Shown piece after piece: positions 1-7,909 of a stretch of DNA of 64,000 nucleotides (within the stretch, counting starts at the first letter, position 1; each line of letters opens with the position of its first letter). Under the pieces are notes generated by a model. The model searched no databases. It was not told the origin of the DNA and worked only from the letters and a program-made list of their open reading frames with translations. The translations under genes and the position numbers were made by a program. Origin of the DNA: an uncultured Succinivibrio sp. (GTDB lineage Bacteria; Pseudomonadota; Gammaproteobacteria; Enterobacterales; Succinivibrionaceae). The DNA is taken from contig CAKQDA010000010.1 in assembly GCA_934218695.1 (NCBI GenBank), positions 21,447-85,446 on the forward strand. The letters are read 5' to 3'.

Positions 1-66
1 TCTTTTAGTCAATTTTTGCTAGGAAAGTTAGGAGATTGTGATTTGTTTCTACGAATTTAGAAAGAA

Positions 67-88
67 TTATGTTCCACGTGGAACATAA
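67..88. promoter_or_regulatory. parS: parS-like ParB-binding palindrome
   Basis: A perfect 22-base palindrome whose 16-base core TGTTCCACGTGGAACA (70-85) fits the bacterial centromere consensus TGTTNCACGTGNAACA recognised by chromosomal ParB (Spo0J). It is intergenic, just beyond the glyS terminator. parS sites usually lie close to oriC, and the surrounding genes (glyQS, mutM, coaD, gpsA-secB, rpmBG, typA) are origin-proximal in many gammaproteobacteria. Function is inferred from the match; no parA or parB gene is in the window. Confidence 0.85.
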
Positions 89-95
89 AGGCGAA

Positions 96-127
96 AAAAA
101 CGGTATCTAAAGTAAGATACCGTTTTT
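96..127 (-). terminator. Rho-independent terminator of glyQS
   Basis: A 9-bp stem ACGGTATCT/AGATACCGT (100-108 and 115-123) with a 6-base loop is flanked by A and T runs. It can act in both directions. Read on the minus strand it lies just beyond the glyS stop and ends in a U run, so it most likely ends the glyQ-glyS transcript. Confidence 0.85.
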
Positions 128-144
128 GAGTGGGGAATACTGAA

Positions 145-2211
145 TTAGTAGAGAACAGAAATGTCTGCAGTCTTTCCTATTAAGTCATGTAACGAAATTA
201 ATAAATGTAAACGATTTTCTTTAATTTGAGGATCGTCTGCATTTACCATTACATGTTCGAAGAAATTGTCAACTGGTTCTTTCAATTCTGAGAGAGTTGC
301 CAATGCGCTTGTATAGTCACCTTCAGAGTAAAAGTTGTTTACTTTTGGTGTGATGTTCTCTAATGCAGAGGCAAGGGCAATTTCATCTTTTTCAGATAGT
401 AAGTTCTTATTAACTGCGCCTTCGCAAACATTAGCTTTGCTTAAAATATTGTAAATTCGCTTGTAAGCAGATGCAAGATTTTCAGCTGCAGGCAAATCCT
501 TAAATGATTTTACTGCTCGTACTCTCTTATCAAAATCTAAAAGATTCTCTGGCTTAGTTGAAAGTACGGCAAGGAATATAGATGCTTCGATACCATGATC
601 TTGATAGTAAGCCTTGAGACGGTTGTATACAAAGTTAACAACCTGATCTTTAGTAGAATCAGATTTAATTTTTGTTCCTAAAATTTTGCAAGCTTCTTCA
701 ATCACAGAAACAAAATTGAAGTCCAAGTTGTTCTCTAAAACAATTCTGATCAAGCCAATTGCGGCTCTTCTTAAACCAAAAGGATCCTTGTCTCCCTTTG
801 GTAACTGATTAATGCCGAAAATACCGACAAGCGTTGTTATTTTTTCAGCTAAGCTTACAGCCATTTCGACTGGTTTGGTTGGAATACTATCTCCAGCATA
901 TCTTGGTAAATATTGTTCAAAGATTGCTTGTGATACATCCTTATCTTCGCCATCCAACTCAGCGTAATGCATACCCATTACACCTTGAGTATCGGTAAAT
1001 TCTGTTACCATAGTTGATGCAAGGTCGCATTTTGCCAAATGAGCGGCTCTTGATGATTTTGTTTCATCAGCGCCAATTAATTTAGCTATGTAAACAGCAA
1101 GTTTTTCAACACAATCAGATCTAAAAGCTACGGTTCCGATGTCTTTCTGATAAACGATATTCTTTAATTTATCGAAGAAATACTCTAATGAGTGCTTTCT
1201 ATCAGTATTAAAGAAGAATTCTGCATCTGACAGACGTGGTCTAACAACTCTTTCGTTACCAGAAATCAAAGAAGATGGATCTTCTGGATTAATATTAGAA
1301 GCAAAAGCAAATGCAGGTAATAGTTTGTTGTTCTGATCATAGATTGGGAAGTATTTCTGATCACCCTTCATTGTATAAACAAGAGCTTCAGCAGGCACCT
1401 TTAAGAACCTTTCTTCGAATGTGGCCTTAAAGATGTGAGGTTCTTCTACAATTGATGTAACCTCTTCAACAAGAGAATCATCAAGATCAGCTTTACCGTT
1501 AACTGAATTCGCAATATCAGTAACCTGTTTTATGATTGATTGCTTTCTTTCTTCATAGTCAGCGACAACACAGCCTTCATTCTTCAACTGTTCTACGTAT
1601 GTGTCAGCAGATTTTAAGTTAACCTTAGGTGAACCTAAGAATCTGTGTCCATTAATTGTTTTGGATGACTCAACACCAAGAATGCTACCTGAAATGAGCT
1701 CTTCTCCATATAACATACATAATGTATGTACAGGACGAACAAACTCTTCGCGCTTATTTCCCCAATGCATTAAGCGAGGGATTGGAAGTGCTTTTAGTGC
1801 ATTCTTAAACATTTCAGGAACCACGTTTACTGTTTCCTGTCCTTTCTTGGTGGTCTTTACATAAAGCCACTCACCTTTATCTGTCTTTAATCTGTCTGCC
1901 TGTTCTACGGTGATTCCGTTAGCTTTTGCCCATCCTAAAGCAGCTTTAGTAGGTGCTCCATTTGCATCAAATGCTGCTTTAACTGCAGGTCCTTTGATTT
2001 CTACTTCTTTGTCTTCTTGCTTGTCAGACAAGTCAGAAATAAATAGAGCTAACCTTCTTGGTGTGGCGTACCATTTAGACCCTGAAAATGATAATCCTTC
2101 ATCCTTTAACTGTTTAACGAAAGAATCATGAAGTGATTGTGCAAGGTTACGCAATGATTTTGGTGGTAACTCTTCTGTTCCTAATTCCAATAATAAATTC
2201 TTTGTAGTCAT
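145..2211 (-). CDS. glyS: glycyl-tRNA synthetase beta subunit
   Basis: Beta chain of the heterotetrameric (alpha2beta2) glycyl-tRNA synthetase, which charges tRNA-Gly in the cytoplasm. The 688 residues match the usual bacterial GlyS length. The N-terminus carries the family hallmark LLLELGTEELPPKSL (residues 6-20), and the C-terminal third resembles the DALR-type anticodon-binding region (an all-helical stretch ending in NRLHLLISLHDL). It lies 15 bases downstream of glyQ on the same strand, the standard co-transcribed pair, and is followed by a strong terminator. The start codon follows the glyQ stop directly. Assignment is secure. Confidence 0.97.
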   Translation of the reverse strand: MTTKNLLLELGTEELPPKSLRNLAQSLHDSFVKQLKDEGLSFSGSKWYATPRRLALFISDLSDKQEDKEVEIKGPAVKAAFDANGAPTKAALGWAKANGITVEQADRLKTDKGEWLYVKTTKKGQETVNVVPEMFKNALKALPIPRLMHWGNKREEFVRPVHTLCMLYGEELISGSILGVESSKTINGHRFLGSPKVNLKSADTYVEQLKNEGCVVADYEERKQSIIKQVTDIANSVNGKADLDDSLVEEVTSIVEEPHIFKATFEERFLKVPAEALVYTMKGDQKYFPIYDQNNKLLPAFAFASNINPEDPSSLISGNERVVRPRLSDAEFFFNTDRKHSLEYFFDKLKNIVYQKDIGTVAFRSDCVEKLAVYIAKLIGADETKSSRAAHLAKCDLASTMVTEFTDTQGVMGMHYAELDGEDKDVSQAIFEQYLPRYAGDSIPTKPVEMAVSLAEKITTLVGIFGINQLPKGDKDPFGLRRAAIGLIRIVLENNLDFNFVSVIEEACKILGTKIKSDSTKDQVVNFVYNRLKAYYQDHGIEASIFLAVLSTKPENLLDFDKRVRAVKSFKDLPAAENLASAYKRIYNILSKANVCEGAVNKNLLSEKDEIALASALENITPKVNNFYSEGDYTSALATLSELKEPVDNFFEHVMVNADDPQIKENRLHLLISLHDLIGKTADISVLY

Positions 2212-2226
2212 GATTAAATCCCGATC

Positions 2227-3147
2227 TTACTTTGCAGGCTCATTTTTGCACATTGGGAAACCTAAAGCTTCTCTTGATTTGTAATATGCCTCAGCAACAG
2301 CCTTAGATAATGTTCTGATTCTTAGAATAAAACGCTGTCTTTCTGTTACAGAAATGGCATGTCTAGCATCTAGTAAATTAAAGCAGTGCGCTGCTTTTAG
2401 AATTCTTTCGTAAGCTGGTAAAGGTAGAGGCTTCTCAAGATTTAACAGATCGCTGCTTTCTTTTTCCATCTGATCAAACATCTTGAATAAGAAATCTGTA
2501 TCTGCGTATTCAAAGTTATAAGTAGACTGTTCAACTTCGTTTTGGTGGAAAACATCACCATATGTAACGTCGCCATTTGCAGTGTGAGCCCAGATTAAAT
2601 CGTATACAGTCTTTTTCTTTTGAATGTACATTGCCAGTCTTTCTAGACCGTATGTTAATTCTCCGGTTACAGGGAAGCATTCAAGACCGCCAACCTGCTG
2701 GAAATATGTAAACTGTGAAACTTCCATTCCGTTTAACCAGATTTCCCAACCAAGACCCCATGCACCTAAAGTAGGATTTTCCCAGTTGTCTTCAACAAAT
2801 CTGATGTCATTTTCGGTAGGATCGAAACCTAATTCCTTTAATGAGCCTAAATAGAGTTCCTGAATGTTATCTGGAGAAGGTTTTAAAATTACCTGAAACT
2901 GATAATAATGTTGTAATCTATTAGGGTTTTCGCCATATCTACCATCAGTTGGTCTTCTTGAAGGCTGGACATATGCACATGAAATTGGTTCTGGTCCTAA
3001 TGATCTTAAGAAAGTCATAGGATGTGAAGTTCCAGCTCCCACTTCCATATCAAATGGTTCAGCAATCATGCAACCATGACGCATCCAATAATCTTGAAGG
3101 GTAAGAATTAAGCCCTGAAATGTTTGAAGGTCGTATTTGTTAGACAT
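2227..3147 (-). CDS. glyQ: glycyl-tRNA synthetase alpha subunit
   Basis: Catalytic alpha chain of the class II glycyl-tRNA synthetase; it forms glycyl-adenylate and works only together with GlyS. The length (306 aa) and near-universal family sequence are unmistakable: [19 protein letters not shown] near the N-terminus, the class II motif 2 region around [20 protein letters not shown] (about residues 51-70) and the [20 protein letters not shown] block. First gene of the glyQS operon. The 137 bases upstream to tusA hold no gene, so the promoter probably lies there. Confidence 0.97.
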   Translation of the reverse strand: MSNKYDLQTFQGLILTLQDYWMRHGCMIAEPFDMEVGAGTSHPMTFLRSLGPEPISCAYVQPSRRPTDGRYGENPNRLQHYYQFQVILKPSPDNIQELYLGSLKELGFDPTENDIRFVEDNWENPTLGAWGLGWEIWLNGMEVSQFTYFQQVGGLECFPVTGELTYGLERLAMYIQKKKTVYDLIWAHTANGDVTYGDVFHQNEVEQSTYNFEYADTDFLFKMFDQMEKESSDLLNLEKPLPLPAYERILKAAHCFNLLDARHAISVTERQRFILRIRTLSKAVAEAYYKSREALGFPMCKNEPAK

Positions 3148-3284
3148 CTGAATTAAACCTTACAAAAAAAATATTAAGTGAGTGATTGAACTCACATCGA
3201 AAATGAAAATATGCTACATTTTACCATTAAAGGCTTGATTTTTGCTTTTTTTAATAAAAAAGGAACACCTTTTTTGGGATGAAT

Positions 3285-3512
3285 TTATTCTTTCTTTTTA
3301 ACTACGAAGAGATAAGGATTTTTCTTGTTTGGCATTGAAACAAGGGAGTGATTCATAAACTTGCAAAAGGCAGGAATATCTCTTAAAGAAACAGGATCGT
3401 CAGACAATAACTCTATCACTTGGCCTGGTTGAGCAGATCTCACTGCATTGCGTAAAAGCGTTAGAGGTTCTGGACAGCTAAGTCCACGACAATCCAGTTT
3501 CACAGTATCCAT
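3285..3512 (-). CDS. tusA: TusA/SirA-family sulfur carrier protein
   Basis: A 75-residue cytoplasmic sulfur carrier of the TusA (SirA/YhhP) family, which accepts persulfide sulfur from a cysteine desulfurase and relays it, for example, to the 2-thiouridine pathway of tRNA. The family motif CPEP is at residues 13-16, with Cys13 as the persulfide-bearing residue. A second Cys (Cys8) lies just before it. Length is typical (75-85 aa). It stands alone between glyQ and the divergent tRNA-Thr gene. Family membership is clear. The exact role (tRNA thiolation or another sulfur transfer) is inferred, because tusBCD and tusE are not in the window. Confidence 0.85.
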   Translation of the reverse strand: MDTVKLDCRGLSCPEPLTLLRNAVRSAQPGQVIELLSDDPVSLRDIPAFCKFMNHSLVSMPNKKNPYLFVVKKKE

Positions 3513-3589
3513 AAAATGCAGCCTTCAGCATAGCGTTATTGATTGTTAATAATTTTACAAAAATTTTCAGTAGAAAACTAAAAAAAATG

Positions 3590-3617
3590 TTGTCATTTCA
3601 AAAAAGATCAGTATAAT
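3590..3617 (+). promoter_or_regulatory. sigma70 promoter of tRNA-Thr
   Basis: A -35 box TTGTCA (3590-3595), 16-bp spacer and perfect -10 box TATAAT (3612-3617). The -10 is followed by the G/C-rich discriminator TCCCCG, typical of stringently controlled stable-RNA promoters. The tRNA begins 18 bases after the -10 box. Confidence 0.8.
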
Positions 3618-3634
3618 AGGTCCCCGTGAAGTGT

Positions 3635-3710
3635 GCTGGCATAGCTCAGTTGGTAGAGCACCTGTTTTGTAAACAGGGGGTCGTGGGTTCAAGCCCTACT
3701 GCCAGCACCA
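3635..3710 (+). tRNA. tRNA-Thr (anticodon TGT)
   Basis: A complete 76-base tRNA cloverleaf with encoded CCA. The acceptor stem is GCTGGCA/TGCCAGC, the D-arm contains AGCTCAGTTGGTAGAGC, the anticodon stem is CCTGT/ACAGG around loop TTTGTAA (anticodon TGT at 3668-3670), and the T-arm contains GGTTCAAGCC. It reads ACA (and by wobble ACG) threonine codons. It is a single tRNA with its own strong promoter, not part of the tRNA/tufB cluster where this isoacceptor often sits. Confidence 0.98.
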
Positions 3711-4028
3711 TTCCTTCCTAATTTTCTAGTTTTCCCCTGTTTAATAAAACCTTTTCCTAATAATTTTGTTCGTTGAATTCCTAAGATCTCGTTTTTAATC
3801 TTACAGATCCGATGAGATCATAACAATTCATAAAAAGTTCAGACTCTTGGTTCATGTCTGCTTTTTTACCTGCTGTTAATGACGCTCCTTTAACTTACAG
3901 CAAATACTTCCGGTGATTTTGAATTATATACAGCATGCATTTATGCAAAATTTTCGTAACTTGATCATAGTTTCTGTTACCAACGGTTATCTATGCTATA
4001 TAATTTCGGTGTACAAAGGAGATTTAAA
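3711..4028 (+). other. intergenic region tRNA-Thr to mutM
   Basis: No gene is seen in these 318 bases. The stretch holds the possible tRNA terminator near 3833-3867 and, at its right end, the mutM promoter: a perfect -10 TATAAT at 3999-4004 and an SD AAGGAGA at 4016-4022. The -35 region (about 3976-3981) is poor. An inverted repeat GATCTC/GAGATC flanks about 3785-3818 without an obvious role. Confidence 0.6.
3833..3867 (+). terminator. probable terminator downstream of tRNA-Thr
   Basis: A stem formed by AAAAG..CAGAC (3833-3844, two-base bulge) and GTCTGCTTTT, followed by a run of six T (3862-3867). It lies about 120 bases after the tRNA, with no gene between. It is imperfect and so moderately supported. 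Confidence 0.5.
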
Positions 4029-4847
4029 ATGCCTGAATTGCCAGAAGTTGAAGTTACTAAAAGAGGAATTGAAAAGACTCTTTTGAATTCAGTTATAAAA
4101 ACAGTCAATTTTGATGATAAATCGCTTAGGAAACCATTTTCAAATGACTTGCATAAACTTGAAGGTTCAACTGTTTCTGACATTTCCAGACGTGGAAAAT
4201 ACATAATAATTACTACCGATAAAGGATACTTGCTGTTGCATTTAGGAATGACCGGTCATCTGAGAGTTCTAGATGAAAATGAACCAATGCACATACATGA
4301 CCATTTTGAGGTGGTAACAACGGCAGGCAAAGCTGTCAGGCTGAATGATATAAGACGCTTTGGGCTTGTCATGTATTTTTCCTTAAACAATTCCCCTTAC
4401 CTTAATGAACCACTAAAAGATTTGGGACCTGAGCCTTTTTCAGATGAATTTAATGGGGAATACTTATTTAAGAGATTATCTAAGTTAAAAAAGAGTATAA
4501 AACAGGCGTTGATGGACAATGCTGTTGTTGTAGGTGTTGGTAATATATATGCATCAGAAGTCTTATTTGCCAGCAGGATAAGTCCTGAAAGAAAATCAAA
4601 TAGTGTTACTAAAAAAGAGTGTTCGGTTATAGTAGACAATATTAGAAAAATATTGTCTGAATCAATTAAAAAAGGTGGAACTACAATACGTGACTTTTCA
4701 GGAGCAGACGGAAAATTAGGTTACTTTGTCCAGAATTTATTTGTGTACGGACATGAAGGTGAGCCTTGTAAGATATGCAATACTCCAATTAAAAGTATTG
4801 TCCAGGGCCAACGCTCTACCTTCTTTTGTCCTCACTGTCAAAAATAG
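4029..4847 (+). CDS. mutM: formamidopyrimidine-DNA glycosylase (MutM/Fpg)
   Basis: Base-excision repair glycosylase/AP lyase that removes 8-oxoguanine and formamidopyrimidines. The start was set at the ATG giving N-terminal MPELPEVE, because Pro2 is the catalytic nucleophile after Met removal; SD AAGGAGA precedes it. An in-frame upstream ATG (3993) would bury Pro2 and is rejected. The protein has 272 aa, as usual. Glu3, the HLGMTGHLR segment and the C-terminal zinc finger (CKIC...CPHC in the last 26 residues) are all present. It converges on coaD, the same neighbour as in enterobacteria, with only 17 bases between the stops. Confidence 0.96.
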   Translation: MPELPEVEVTKRGIEKTLLNSVIKTVNFDDKSLRKPFSNDLHKLEGSTVSDISRRGKYIIITTDKGYLLLHLGMTGHLRVLDENEPMHIHDHFEVVTTAGKAVRLNDIRRFGLVMYFSLNNSPYLNEPLKDLGPEPFSDEFNGEYLFKRLSKLKKSIKQALMDNAVVVGVGNIYASEVLFASRISPERKSNSVTKKECSVIVDNIRKILSESIKKGGTTIRDFSGADGKLGYFVQNLFVYGHEGEPCKICNTPIKSIVQGQRSTFFCPHCQK

Positions 4848-4864
4848 TTTTGAAACGGAATTGT

Positions 4865-5341
4865 TTATTTAGACTGATTAACAAACCTATAAACAGCATC
4901 TGGAACGAATTTGGAAATATCTCCTTTGTGGATTATTACCTCTCTAACTAACGTTGATGATATAAATGAAACAGCAGAATTAGTTGGAAGCATTACAATT
5001 TCCATATCAGGCATTGCTAATCTGTACATGCCTGCAAGCTGAGTCTCATAGTCATAATCTGCAACCGTTCTGAATCCTCTCACAAGAATATTGGCATTTT
5101 TCTCTTTTAGAAAATCTACCAGCATTCCACTGAAACCTGTGACTGAAACATTCAAAAGTTCTTTGGTTGACTCCTTACAAAGTAATACTCGAGTATTCAA
5201 ATCAAAAAGAGTATTCTTTGAAGGACTTTTGGCTACAGCTATAATAACTTCATCAAAAATTTTAGAAGCTCTTTTTATGATATCCAAATGGCCTAAAGTT
5301 AATGGATCGAAGGTACCTGGAAAAACAGCTAATGTCTGCAT
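4865..5341 (-). CDS. coaD: phosphopantetheine adenylyltransferase
   Basis: Penultimate enzyme of coenzyme A synthesis: 4'-phosphopantetheine + ATP to dephospho-CoA + PPi. The 158 aa length is typical. It shows the nucleotidyltransferase (T/H)xGH motif as TLGH at residues 15-18 within GTFDPLTLGH, the RGFRTVADYDYE block mid-protein, and the ISSTLVRE signature (about 127-134). It directly follows the heptosyltransferase gene, two bases separating stop from start, so the two are probably co-transcribed. In Escherichia coli coaD is likewise the last gene of an LPS-core operon (waaA-coaD). Confidence 0.96.
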   Translation of the reverse strand: MQTLAVFPGTFDPLTLGHLDIIKRASKIFDEVIIAVAKSPSKNTLFDLNTRVLLCKESTKELLNVSVTGFSGMLVDFLKEKNANILVRGFRTVADYDYETQLAGMYRLAMPDMEIVMLPTNSAVSFISSTLVREVIIHKGDISKFVPDAVYRFVNQSK

Positions 5342-5343
5342 GA

Positions 5344-6399
5344 TTAAATACTATATTCCTCGCATGCTTTGTTAAAAGAGTTTATTACGTCATCAATTTG
5401 AATATGCTGCATGGCATTTTCATCATGGACTCTATATCTCCATCCGGGAGTTTTCCCAAGAAGTTCTTTTGTTGCGACCTGTTGGTAAACACTTACTTCT
5501 AAATTACGATAATTCCAGGATCCAACTCTGTCAGGATTATGAATAGCAAATAATCCAATCACAGGAATGTTTAGTGATGAAGCTAGGTGCATTGCTGCAC
5601 TGTCTGGAGAAAGTACTAAAGATGCTTTACTGATAACTGCCGCTAAAATTCTCAGAGAGGTTTTTCCACAAAGATTTTCACATCTATTATGAGTATTTTT
5701 ATTTATCTCATCGCAAAGATGCTCCTCATATTCAGAATTTGAACCTAATATGACAACGTGAAATCCTTTGTCAATTGCATAATTAGCGAGTTTTGAATAC
5801 CCTTCTACAGTCCAGTTTTTGGCTTTTTTTGCTGAAGCAGGAGCAATTGCAAATACTTTTTTGTTTTCAGCTTTGATGAGATTATCTGCTGTATCTAATT
5901 CTTTATTTGATAGTCTGTAGTTCCAGCTAGGTTTTAAATCTGTAAATCCTGTCTGGTGTGCAAAGGCTAAAAATCCTGCTAAAACATGAGGATTATCAGG
6001 TGACTTGATCTGTCTGTTAATAAAAAATATCTGACCTTCTCTTCGTCGTTGAGAATCATATCCATATTTTAACCTAGCCTTTATAAAGAGGGATAAAATG
6101 GATGCCTTTATAGAAGTTTGCAGATTAAATAATGCATCAAACTTTTTCTTTTTTAAATTCTTATACAACTGGAATCCTGCTTTTAAGAGACCTAATTTTT
6201 TTATGTCAACAGTTTCCATTGGGATCAGAGGACATCCGTTCTCATCAATAAACAATGAAGAGAATCTTTTGTCGACAACAAAGTGAACATCCAGATCTTT
6301 ATACTTTTCATTCAAGGCATTAGCTAAGCCGAATGCATTTATACAGTCACCTAATGCTGAAAGTCGCAAAATACAAACAGATTTGATTTGATTTTTCAT
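5344..6399 (-). CDS. OpsX/WaaC-type LPS heptosyltransferase I
   Basis: Glycosyltransferase family 9 protein that should add the first L-glycero-D-manno-heptose to Kdo in the LPS inner core, at the cytoplasmic face of the inner membrane. The 351 residues open with CILRLSALGDCINAF, the family-9 N-terminal signature. The C-terminal donor-binding half carries LSPDSAAMHLASSLNIPVIG. The middle segment (GQIFFINRQ...PHVLAGFLAFA) resembles, from memory, Haemophilus OpsX more than E. coli WaaC. The gene is divergent from kdkA, an arrangement also known in Haemophilus. Family is firm; the acceptor position is inferred. Confidence 0.85.
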   Translation of the reverse strand: MKNQIKSVCILRLSALGDCINAFGLANALNEKYKDLDVHFVVDKRFSSLFIDENGCPLIPMETVDIKKLGLLKAGFQLYKNLKKKKFDALFNLQTSIKASILSLFIKARLKYGYDSQRRREGQIFFINRQIKSPDNPHVLAGFLAFAHQTGFTDLKPSWNYRLSNKELDTADNLIKAENKKVFAIAPASAKKAKNWTVEGYSKLANYAIDKGFHVVILGSNSEYEEHLCDEINKNTHNRCENLCGKTSLRILAAVISKASLVLSPDSAAMHLASSLNIPVIGLFAIHNPDRVGSWNYRNLEVSVYQQVATKELLGKTPGWRYRVHDENAMQHIQIDDVINSFNKACEEYSI

Positions 6400-6481
6400 A
6401 AAACTCCAAAATTTTACGATCTTAATTGTAGCATTATTACCTGTCTCATTCTAAGATAGCTCATGTAAAGGAAATAGATAG

Positions 6482-7246
6482 TTGTGTGTAATAAGGAATA
6501 TGGCAGTGGCTACCTTTTATAAAGAAAAAATTAATGACGCAACCTATATCGTGACATCTTCATTTGAAAAAACAGATGAAAGCCAAAAAAGCAGTTATTA
6601 TGAAAGCTTTTTTGATAGAGACGAAATTACAAAAAGCAGCAGGACAACCTATTGTATTGGTAGAGGACAGACGCTTTTATACATTAAAGACGGAAAAGAC
6701 CTGGTGTTAAGACATTACAGACGAGGTGGTTTTTTTGGAAAGTTAATTAAAGACAGTTTTTTTATTTTTGAAAAAAATGCTCATAGAGCATTTGATGAAT
6801 TCAAACTGCTTGATTATATGCTATCAAAAGGATTACCTGTTCCAAAACCTGTGATTGCAAGAGAAAAAAAAGGCTTATTATCAGTAACTCAGGATATTGT
6901 CATTGAAAGGATGAACGGCTATAGAGACTTATCCTATGTGATCTCTAAAAGAGAGCTTACTCAGGAAGAGTATTCAAATATCGGAAGAACAGTTTCGTTG
7001 TTTTTTAAAGAGAATATTCTGCATACAGATCTTAATATCAGAAATATTCTGATGAATGATGAGGGAAAAGTTGCAATCATAGATTTTGACAAATGCTGTT
7101 GTACCAGATTGAATGATGAAATGAAAAAATATATGTTAGACAGGTTGTTAAGATCTTTTAAGAAAGAGGTTACAAGAGATTTAACAAAAAAGATTTATTT
7201 TAATGAGATCAATTTTATATTTTTGAAAAATAACGCTCTTTTATAA
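6482..7246 (+). CDS. kdkA: 3-deoxy-D-manno-octulosonic acid kinase
   Basis: Kinase of the KdkA/Rio-like fold that phosphorylates the single Kdo residue of LPS in Haemophilus and Vibrio. Seen here: a nucleotide-binding N-lobe with GRGQTLLYI...LVLRHYRRGGFFG, a catalytic loop HTDLNIRNILMN (Asp as base, Asn as metal ligand) and the metal-binding IDFDKC in place of DFG. The frame opens at TTG 6482 (AAAGGA at 6467-6472, good spacing); an ATG at 6500 also has AAGGA close by, so the start is uncertain by six codons. It is divergent from the OpsX-type heptosyltransferase and lies in the LPS-core locus, which supports the role. Confidence 0.85.
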   Translation: MCVIRNMAVATFYKEKINDATYIVTSSFEKTDESQKSSYYESFFDRDEITKSSRTTYCIGRGQTLLYIKDGKDLVLRHYRRGGFFGKLIKDSFFIFEKNAHRAFDEFKLLDYMLSKGLPVPKPVIAREKKGLLSVTQDIVIERMNGYRDLSYVISKRELTQEEYSNIGRTVSLFFKENILHTDLNIRNILMNDEGKVAIIDFDKCCCTRLNDEMKKYMLDRLLRSFKKEVTRDLTKKIYFNEINFIFLKNNALL

Positions 7247-7312
7247 AAAAACTTTTGTAAAATTGAACTGATATTAAAAGATTAGAGGCAGGAGTAAATC
7301 TCTTGAAAAAAA

Positions 7313-7858
7313 ATGGTTGGAAAGAAAACATTAGTTATAGTTGATCATCCTACATATGACAGGTCTAACGCAAACCGTCGCCTTGTAGAAGAAATGAGGA
7401 AATATCCTGACGATATTGTTATCCATAATTTACAGAGTGCGTACCCAACTGGGACTATTGACGTTGCCAAGGAACATTGTCTGGTAGATAACACTGGTTC
7501 AATCATATTCCAGTTTCCATTATATTGGTTTACATGCCCTCCTAAGACAAAAGAATGGTTTGACAAGGTGTTAACTGCCGGCTGGGCATTTGCTGGAGCA
7601 TATCACTTAGAGGGTAAAAAAGTAGGTATTGCTGTAACCTGTGGAAGTGAAGAGAAAGATTACACTTCAGAAGGTGTTCATCACCGTTCAGTTGAAGAAT
7701 ACTTATGCTCAATACAGAAATCTCTTGAAATGTGCAAAGCTGACTATGCGGGGATGTTTGCCATTTATGGAATTAAGAATGATGATAAGGAAACAGCTCA
7801 GAGAATTGCTCAAGGAGCAAAAGAATATATTGAGTTTATTAACTCAGTAAGAGCCTGA
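7313..7858 (+). CDS. NAD(P)H-dependent quinone oxidoreductase, flavodoxin fold (KefF/MdaB-like)
   Basis: A 181-residue protein of the flavodoxin-like NAD(P)H dehydrogenase (quinone) family. Features seen: beta1 TLVIVDHPTYDRSNANRRL (about 5-23) for FMN phosphate contact, then IIFQFPLYWFTCPPKTKEWFDKV and the AGWAFAG loop, the family's flavin-binding block. Such enzymes reduce quinones or act as KefF-type regulators of a potassium efflux channel. No kefC is adjacent, so a general reductase role is more likely. The start is the only in-frame ATG after a stop; the best SD (GCAGGAG, 7289-7295) is unusually far upstream (17 bases). It lies between kdkA and waaA with no evident LPS role. Confidence 0.8.
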   Translation: MVGKKTLVIVDHPTYDRSNANRRLVEEMRKYPDDIVIHNLQSAYPTGTIDVAKEHCLVDNTGSIIFQFPLYWFTCPPKTKEWFDKVLTAGWAFAGAYHLEGKKVGIAVTCGSEEKDYTSEGVHHRSVEEYLCSIQKSLEMCKADYAGMFAIYGIKNDDKETAQRIAQGAKEYIEFINSVRA

Positions 7859-7880
7859 TTGTCATTGGTTTAGATCTACT

Positions 7881-7896
7881 AGCCTTGCAGAAGGCT
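7881..7896. terminator. possible shared terminator hairpin between convergent genes
   Basis: A 6-bp stem AGCCTT/AAGGCT with loop GCAG lies in the 51-base gap between the convergent oxidoreductase and waaA genes. Flanking T runs are weak on both strands, so terminator function is tentative. Confidence 0.35.
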
Positions 7897-7909
7897 AATA
7901 GATTCCTTT

